From Trichoderma breve (Eukaryota; Ascomycota; Sordariomycetes; Hypocreales; Hypocreaceae), in contig NC_079233.1 in assembly GCF_028502605.1 (NCBI RefSeq), forward strand, positions 4,154,001 to 4,218,000: DNA of 64,000 bases, read 5' to 3'. The notes under the pieces were generated by a model. That model did not search any database. It was given only the letters and a program-made list of their open reading frames with translations, and had not been told where the DNA came from. The stretch's first letter is position 1. Every line of letters begins with the position of its first letter. Position numbers and translations under genes: made by a program. Of this stretch, positions 57,517-64,000 are shown piece after piece.

Positions 57517-60500
57517 ATGGCCGAATTCGCACCACTGACCGGTTTTCAGAGCCCATCACCGAATAGCTTCTACACTTACTCCGACTCCGGGGCCAATGAC
57601 CCCCGTGCGCATAGCAGCAACACCGACAGTACCTACCGAACAGCCTCCACTAGACTTCCTCGAAAGCCGTCTCTCCAAACAGTCCAGGGCCACGCGACCT
57701 CACCATCCGGCGGCGGATCCTCGTCTCACCCTTCCAAATCAAGAGCGGCGTCCGTGTCCAGGCTTCAGCAGCAGCATGGGCGACAGCTGAGCCTTCAACA
57801 TAGCCTTGAGAAACCATTGCCAGAGCCGCCGGCCTCGACAAGTCCCACAACGCCTCCGACGGCGACCCACACTGCCTTCGACAGCATTTCGCAGAGCATC
57901 GGTGCCGTAGACCCGCGCTTCGTCGAGTCCCGGTTGGATAATAGAACAAGCCCCATGGACTCGGCGGGCTCGGCTGGCGCCAGCCAGATGTACGGTGCAT
58001 CGGGCCAGGAGAATTTCTACACGCAGGAGATGACGAGCAACATGGGCGGCGGCGGCTTGACCGCCGCGAGATATGCCAGTGCTGATGAATATAGAGAAGC
58101 TCATAGAGATGCGCATAGGGAGCCACATAGGGAGGGATTAACTCCGAGGAGCAACGGCTCTGTATCAGCAGGCATGTCGCCCGCGATTGTGCAGCAGCCT
58201 CAGATGCAGACTCCCTCTGCTACCCCAGTCGGCGGCCCTTCTCAGGGAGCTGGGGGATCTTCAGCACATCTGTCGGGTTTGATGTGCAATGTACATCGAA
58301 CGACGGGCCAGGAGCCCCCACCGCTGGTTGGAGCTACCACGACGATTCTTGGTGACAACCTGTACGTGTTTGGCGGCCGGATTCTCTCGCGAAGCCGTCC
58401 TGCGCCCTTGACCTCTGACCTGTACGAGTTGGATCTCATACGCCGCCACTGGACGCGACTCGAGGTGACTGGTGATATTCCACCGCCGCGATACTTTCAT
58501 TCCATGTGTGCTCTCGGAGGCACCAAGATGGTTTGTTATGGTGGTATGTCCCCGGCGCCAAATCAGCCCATGGGCGCAGATCAGCAGCAGCCTGAAGTTA
58601 CCGTCATGTCCGACATTCACATATACGACGTCCCTACAAAGAAATGGTCTTACGTCCCGGCACAAGACGCCCCCCAGGGCCGTTATGCCCATTGTGCAAC
58701 CATTCTCTCGTCCTCTGCCACGTTTTCGTCGAAAGCCGCCCCTCTCTCTGCTCTCCAGCACAACCCATCCAACGGCAACCCCAACGAAGGCCGAATTGGT
58801 ATCAACATTGACGGCTCAGGAGGCGCCCAGTTGGTTATTGTTGGAGGACAGGATGGTGCAAATCACTATATCGAACAGATTAGTGTCTTCAATCTGAGGA
58901 GTCTCAAGTGGACGACAAACCAACCTCTGGGAAAGAGTTGCGGTGCCTACAGGAGTGTCGCTGCATCGGTACCTCCCGCTGTAAGTGCGAGAATCGGAAT
59001 GAACGCCCAGAACGGCCAGCAACGCACCGATAGCACCGCTGGCCAGGAACCCGGATCATCAATGCTCATCTACTCCAACTACAACTTCTTGGACGTCAAA
59101 CTCGAGCTCCAGATTAGGTCTCCTGATGGGACCTTGACAGAACGGCCTATGACCGGCAGCTATTCGCCACCCGGTCTTCGCTTCCCGAATGGCGGTATCA
59201 TTGATACTCACTTTGTGGTCAGCGGGACGTACCTCACATCATCGAAGCAAGAATATGCGCTCTGGGCTCTGGACCTCCGATCTCTCACCTGGAATCGCAT
59301 CGATGCGGGGGGCAGCGTATTCAGCCAAGGCAGCTGGAACAGGGGCGTCTTGTGGAACCGACGGAATACATTTGTCATACTGGGCAACAGGAAGAGGAGT
59401 TTGGTCGACGACTATAATCACCGACGCATCAATTTCTCCAACGTTTGCATGGTAGAGCTGGAGGCCTTTGGCTTCTACGATAACCCGCGCAAGACAGACC
59501 CCATGTCTGGCTTCATCTCAGCCAGCAGCCCTTATTCCGGGTTGGCCCTGAGCCTTGCGAAGAAAGCTGGTGCTACCGCCGGCGGCCGCTTCCACTCTCG
59601 GGCGAGCGAGGACTTGGGCGAGAAAGTACTCTCGTTCCGGGAACTTGCTGACATGGACATCCTGTGTATCGGCGGCGAGCGGATACCTGTCAACTCTCGA
59701 ATTGTTGCGCGGAGATGGGGTCCATACTTTGTCCAGCTTCTGCGAGAGGGCACCGCAACACAGGATGGCAGCGACGCTGTGACCTTGCGATCTGGCTTGT
59801 CGAGCAATCCTCTGCGCGCGTCAGCATTGACCATCACGCCAGGCCGAAATTTTGACGATGCGGCAACGCTGGTTGGCAGCACGGTAGGCTCCGTAGGGGG
59901 TTCTATCTCAGGACCGTCTGGCGGCTCTGGACCGACGATTCATCACGGAATAGGAAACTCGACCGCACAGAATGATGATGCAGTTGCGGCCGTCAACAAC
60001 GCCCCGACACCTCGCAGCTTGATGCCCAATTCAAGGCCGCGGTGCCTCTATCTTCCACACACATACCTGACCATTCAGGCTCTGCTACACTTTTTGTATA
60101 CTAGCTCCTTACCCTCGCCGACCTCTTCGCTGTGCACACCGCAGATCCTCTGCTCTCTCTTACAAATCGCGCGGCCATACAGAATTGATGGCCTTCTCGA
60201 AGCCGTCGTTGAGCGCCTACATGCTTTGCTCGACTCTAGGAACGCAGCAGCAGTGTTTAATGCGACGGCCATGGCAGCTGGTGGCGGCCGGGGCATCGAC
60301 GGATCTCTGAATCCCAACTTCTTCGTCGGCAGCCTGGATCCCGTTGGATCTCCGGTGTCGACATCAGACTTTTCCCTCAGCGGCACTACTGCCAACGACT
60401 CCTTTTCGTCGGACCTGGCTTCGCGTACAGCCAGCCTGAGTCTCGCTCCTGGTATGCAGCATCCGGCACGTTCATCTAGCGGCGAGATCTCGGCGTCAAC

Positions 60501-60753
60501 GAGCGCGAGCGGATCTGAGTGGGGATCGGAGATGGGTGACAATGATCGCGAAGGTGTTGTCTGGAATGGAGAGCTCAGCAGTGTCATTGGCCTGCAAAAG
60601 AGAGGTCTCCGAGGACTGATGGAGGGCCGAAGAATGAGGGAGAGAACCGGAACCGGGACCGGAGGCGCGGCAGGCATGGGGGCCGCTGGCATTGCAGGCT
60701 ATGGCGGCCAAGCTGGCGGCCAGCGTGTAGGATTGGGCATTGCCGGACCGTGA
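57517..60753 (+). CDS. Kelch-BTB protein of the MDS3/PMD1 type, 1078 aa
   Basis: Single exon. ATG 57517 is the first in frame; the frame upstream to 57412 opens only with TTG. After about 240 residues of disordered Ser/Pro/Gln-rich sequence, Kelch repeats are visible: TTILGDNLYVFGGRI, YELDLIRRHWTRLEVTGDIP, RYFHSMCALGGTKMVCYGGM, VPTKKWSYVPAQDAPQGRYA and VIVGGQDGANHYIEQISVFN. A BTB-like domain near residues 715-930 is split by a long Gly/Ser insert (MDILCIGGERIPVNSRIVAR, then YLPHTYLTIQALLHFLYTS). This arrangement matches fungal MDS3/PMD1 proteins, which restrain sporulation and pH signalling in yeasts, and also Ras-linked Ral2. The role here is inferred from that family. Its leader is long and pyrimidine-rich. 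Confidence 0.83.
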   Translation: MAEFAPLTGFQSPSPNSFYTYSDSGANDPRAHSSNTDSTYRTASTRLPRKPSLQTVQGHATSPSGGGSSSHPSKSRAASVSRLQQQHGRQLSLQHSLEKPLPEPPASTSPTTPPTATHTAFDSISQSIGAVDPRFVESRLDNRTSPMDSAGSAGASQMYGASGQENFYTQEMTSNMGGGGLTAARYASADEYREAHRDAHREPHREGLTPRSNGSVSAGMSPAIVQQPQMQTPSATPVGGPSQGAGGSSAHLSGLMCNVHRTTGQEPPPLVGATTTILGDNLYVFGGRILSRSRPAPLTSDLYELDLIRRHWTRLEVTGDIPPPRYFHSMCALGGTKMVCYGGMSPAPNQPMGADQQQPEVTVMSDIHIYDVPTKKWSYVPAQDAPQGRYAHCATILSSSATFSSKAAPLSALQHNPSNGNPNEGRIGINIDGSGGAQLVIVGGQDGANHYIEQISVFNLRSLKWTTNQPLGKSCGAYRSVAASVPPAVSARIGMNAQNGQQRTDSTAGQEPGSSMLIYSNYNFLDVKLELQIRSPDGTLTERPMTGSYSPPGLRFPNGGIIDTHFVVSGTYLTSSKQEYALWALDLRSLTWNRIDAGGSVFSQGSWNRGVLWNRRNTFVILGNRKRSLVDDYNHRRINFSNVCMVELEAFGFYDNPRKTDPMSGFISASSPYSGLALSLAKKAGATAGGRFHSRASEDLGEKVLSFRELADMDILCIGGERIPVNSRIVARRWGPYFVQLLREGTATQDGSDAVTLRSGLSSNPLRASALTITPGRNFDDAATLVGSTVGSVGGSISGPSGGSGPTIHHGIGNSTAQNDDAVAAVNNAPTPRSLMPNSRPRCLYLPHTYLTIQALLHFLYTSSLPSPTSSLCTPQILCSLLQIARPYRIDGLLEAVVERLHALLDSRNAAAVFNATAMAAGGGRGIDGSLNPNFFVGSLDPVGSPVSTSDFSLSGTTANDSFSSDLASRTASLSLAPGMQHPARSSSGEISASTSASGSEWGSEMGDNDREGVVWNGELSSVIGLQKRGLRGLMEGRRMRERTGTGTGGAAGMGAAGIAGYGGQAGGQRVGLGIAGP

Positions 60754-61263
60754 TCGGTGGAAAGAAAAAAACAGCGGGAAGTGATGAGAAAGAGGAGGGA
60801 AGAGAAGGCGAAGGCAAGCTTGGGAAACTCTGATGTTTATATCATGAGCGATTTGATTGATCATTTATGTAGATATTCTTTTTTTGATTGGAGGAAATGC
60901 GCTTTGTTCTTTTTCTTTTTGTCAAGATTGGAGGATCTCTTCCAGGTATATATAAATGAGGTTACGAAGCATCGGCGGGGTCATGTTAATGCAATGGCTG
61001 ATGAACCGGCCGCGATTCTGGAGCCAGTGACGGAGATTTCTCTTTTTTTTTTTCATGTACTACTCTCCCCCTCTTCCTTGTTCAACTTTTACATATTGCA
61101 GCGCTGCAAGAATCATCTGAGAAGGATACATGATTTGTGAGACTTGGGGGGCTTGTTAGTATATATATTGCTGACTATGTAATAGATACATGTATGAAAT
61201 CGACTACGCGAGGCAACCTGTGTGCCCTTATTATCGCCGCTCACCGTTAGGACCTGAAGTCGG
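60754..61263. other. Convergent 3' region
   Basis: Spacer between the Kelch-BTB gene and the acyl-CoA synthetase gene; T-rich stretches, no gene. Confidence 0.55.
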
Positions 61264-63237
61264 CTATAGTTTGACTCTACCTCCTTCGAGCTCTTTCCAT
61301 TCCTTCTCCCTAAAGGGCACGTACGAATTACCCCTGAGCCAATACAGCTCTGCCTCATCTTCGCCCGCTGTCGAGGTTGGCTTCACGCCCGCAGCTCGCA
61401 AGGTCTGCTTCTGCTGCTTATTCGTTCCCGTGGTCTGGCTCCCCACGCCCACGTCTCGGACGAGGCGCAGGAACAACGGCCGAGCATACCGCGGCAGCGA
61501 CGCCTTGACGTGGGCAGCCAGGCTCTGCAGCGTGGTATCGTCGGGCACGGGGGTGTTGAAGGCGATGGCGGCACAGCCGGCGCGGCCGTCGTGGTGCGGC
61601 AGCTGGACGCCGTAGACGTTCGCCTCGCGGACGGACGGGTGCAGGCCGACGACCTCGCTGACCTCGGTGGTGGACACGTTCTCCGACTTCCACCGGAAGG
61701 TGTCGCCGATGCGGTCGCTGAAGAAGGTCAGGCCGCTGGCGTCGCGGCGCAGGACGTCGCCGGAGCGGAACCAGGCGTCGCCCGGGGCGAAGACGTCGCG
61801 CAGGATCTTGGAGTCGGAGGCGCCCTTGTTGTTGAAGTAGCCCTGGAAGCGCATCTGGATGTCCTCGGGCGGCAGGCGGTAGAGCATCTCGCCGGGCTCG
61901 CCGGGCTTGACGCGGCGGCACCGGCCGGTCACGGGGTCGCGTGCCGGAGCGTCGGTGGTCCAGTCGACCTCGACGATGGCCGCGCCGCTGCCCAGCAGAA
62001 GCGAATAGAGCCAGCCGGAGCGTCCGATGGCGCCGCGACTAAAGTCATTGCTGCTCAGATTCCACGTAGAGCCGGGCGACTCGGTGGCGGCGTAGAACTC
62101 GGCAATGGTTTCGATGCCGAAGCGGTCCTTGACGCGGTCCCAGATATCCGGACGGAGGCCGTTGCCGAAGGCGGCGCGGACGAGATGCTTCTTGTCCAGG
62201 TTCTCGCCGGTGACGGGGTCCAGCTGCGGAGGAGCAGCTAGCAGGTAACGCATCGTCTCACCGACATACTGGATCGATGTGGCCTTGGAAGCGCGGCAGT
62301 CGTCCCAGAAGGTCTTGGTGGAAAACTTACGGCCGAGGGCCTGAGTTGAGCCCGACACGAGGGTTGCACAGAAGGAAAGGAGGGCGGCGGATGAGTGATA
62401 TAGGGGCATGCACTAAAAGGCTGAGTTAGGTTGATGTTGAAAAGCTGAAGAGAAGACTAAAAGGGCACTTACAGTATACATGATGTCGCCATTACCACGA
62501 CCTAGCAGTGTTGAGGCCATGCTTCCGCCATAGATACATTTCCCCCATGATACCACCGCTGGCTTGGGCAAGCCTGTGGTGCCTGAAGTGTAGATGAGCA
62601 TCGCCATGTTGGCCATGCTATCATCTGATCTGGCTGAGTTGGGGGCTCTCTCCGGAGCTGTTGATGAGGCCTCAGCCTCAGCCTCTGACGTGAAGATGAC
62701 AAAGTTGACGTTGGGTAGAGCCTGTCTCACGCTCTCATCGTCGAATTTGGAAGCAACAGCAGGATCTATGAGACACAGCTTGGTCTTCGCCGCCTCAATA
62801 CAGTGCGATAAGGGTTTGCCGGACAGGTTATAGTTGATAAACGCCGGTTTGGCACCTATCGACCACAGAGCGAACCAGATGAAGATGAAGGTGTCTGAGT
62901 TTTCAAAGTCCATGGCCACGACATCCTGAGGCTTGACATCGAACCGGGTCCTGATCCAATGGCCATACCGCAGAATCTTGTCGTAGGCCTGGGCGTATGT
63001 GTACGTCCTGCCCTCAAAGATAAGAAGTAGTTGGTTGGCGAGGCGAGGATCTTGAGCAGAGGTTTCTAGGGTGTAGAAGAGGTTGATTGTATCGTGCTTG
63101 AGGCCGTGACGGACACGGAGAGCGGCCTTAGCGATGCTTTTGATGAGCCTTGCGTCGTACCAGATGCTGCTTTTGGCGTTGAGGTAGGCCAGAGAGGCGG
63201 CCGCCGCGGGGAGGAGGATGGGAAGAGGGACTGGCAT
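61264..63237 (-). CDS. FAT1: Very-long-chain acyl-CoA synthetase / fatty acid transporter (FAT1 family), 637 aa
   Basis: Exons 63237-62473 and 62412-61264 join in phase 0 across a 60-nt intron. The enzyme activates very-long-chain fatty acids with ATP and CoA and helps import fatty acids. Seen: an N-terminal hydrophobic stretch (PVPLPILLPAAAASLAYL), AMP-binding P-loop MLIYTSGTTGLPKPA near 213-227, YTCMPLYHSSA spanning the exon joint, FYAATESPGSTWNL, and the family signature FSDRIGDTFRWKSENVSTTEV. An upstream in-frame ATG at 63294 would add 19 residues, but a donor-like GTAAGT follows it; start 63237 fits the family's usual N-terminus better. Exon 2 is markedly more GC-rich at third positions than exon 1. 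Confidence 0.9.
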
Positions 63238-64000
63238 GGCATTTAACGTTTTGCCTTGATACCCTGAGATGTAATGGGAAAACTTACCTGGCATTTTGTT
63301 TTAGTGAGGGAGTCTGGATAAAGTGAGAGCCGCTGCTGAGGATAAAGTGAAGCAAGTCCGGGTTCAAGCCGTTGTTGGACCTCTCTGGCTCAAGTTGTAG
63401 TCAACTTCCCCTCAGTTTCGTATTCAGTCTCCTTAAGGGCCTATTGTTTCTCTGTGCTTTATTTACTAGGCGAATTAAATGTCATAATGCCCATCCGGAT
63501 AGGGATTACCGCCGATTCGGGGTTGATGAGCCTCGGCATTCAGGGTAAATTGTTTCCTAGATGAGTAGGTTGGAGTATCGAGGCGCATGTATATCAATGT
63601 ACCCCGGATTTGGCGACACACGTACACAATAACAAGACGCAGACACCAGAAAAAGACAAACCAAGCAAAATGCCACGCTGCAAAGGAGAACCGGACAGGT
63701 AAAGACAAACAGACAATGGAGAAAAAAAAGAAGAAGAAAAATCTCTGGGCCAACAATGGAAAGACTGTTGGTTGAGTTCGTCTTCAGAAAAACCCCTGTG
63801 GGATAGTGATTTTTTTGGCCAGGGAGGGCGGGAGGCGGACATGCGGCGGTCGAAACGCGGCGTTATGCATACTGCATGTGTACTGGTAGCATGTGTGCAC
63901 GAGGGAGGGATCGGTGTTGGTTAGGTCCGCCGCGGCCGGGGCTATGGGGACGGTAGGGGGCGAAGGCGTGGTTAGGCTTGCGAGAAGTCGATGGGTGAAT
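63238..64000. other. Upstream flank of the FAT1-family gene to window end
   Basis: No credible gene in the last 0.76 kb. It holds the promoter and possible leader of the FAT1-family gene, with the alternative ATG at 63294. Confidence 0.5.

Noticed and set aside
61510..62241. 243-codon plus-strand frame opposite the acyl-CoA synthetase
   Set aside because: It is the antisense shadow of the GC-rich exon 2; its text is Gly/Ala/Val/Asp-rich as expected for a shadow frame.

Overview
The window looks like nuclear chromosomal DNA of a filamentous ascomycete. The gene set (Zn2Cys6 regulator, MARVEL proteins, DUF7053-type protein, fasciclin protein, Cys-rich GPI protein), the short introns of about 50-190 nt with GTANGT-like donors, and the 0.3-5 kb intergenic spaces suggest Sordariomycetes, probably Hypocreales. 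Trichoderma is a plausible guess that I cannot prove. I see no CRISPR array, transposon or rRNA. All spliced models below were built by hand from reading frame, donor and acceptor; frames close in every case.

Layout. 1-3144: a partial NmrA/isoflavone-reductase-like gene and a five-exon Zn2Cys6 regulator, same strand; each promoter carries a nearly identical 18-bp palindrome. 4044-4115: tRNA-Arg(CCG). 5782-8671: two MARVEL-domain membrane proteins in tandem. 9123-10721: DPH2 (diphthamide synthesis). 11804-13081: FAD monooxygenase. 13756-17573: mismatch-repair gene MSH6. 17968-23040: a 1653-residue zinc-finger-like acidic protein of unknown role. 23953-25222: six-exon transaldolase, divergent from COX10 (25733-27226). 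27937-29159: SANT/Myb protein. 32307-33254: Cys-rich GPI-anchored protein. 33670-34776: DUF7053-like protein. 36594-38053: secreted fasciclin protein. 38540-39640: a second NmrA-like gene. 40453-42332: a fumarylacetoacetase-family domain fused to an alpha/beta-hydrolase domain. 43577-44787: Gfo/Idh/MocA (Gal80-like) protein. 44901-45386: small acidic protein. 47096-49570: patatin/TGL-type lipase. 50062-50148: tRNA-Arg(TCG) with a 14-nt intron. 51832-52580: 1-Cys peroxiredoxin with a stress-element-rich promoter. 52581-57516: almost 5 kb without a recognisable gene. 57517-60753: Kelch-BTB protein of the MDS3/PMD1 type. 61264-63237: very-long-chain acyl-CoA synthetase (FAT1 family).

Most genes are independent housekeeping or accessory genes and do not form one pathway. 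The one local circuit the sequence suggests is the Zn2Cys6 regulator with its NmrA-like neighbour: two 18-bp palindromes matching at 17 of 18 positions lie 198 bp upstream of the regulator and 287 bp upstream of the reductase-like gene, which fits autoregulation plus control of the neighbour. The most unusual protein is the two-enzyme fusion at 40453-42332, whose hydrolase half seems to lack the catalytic histidine.
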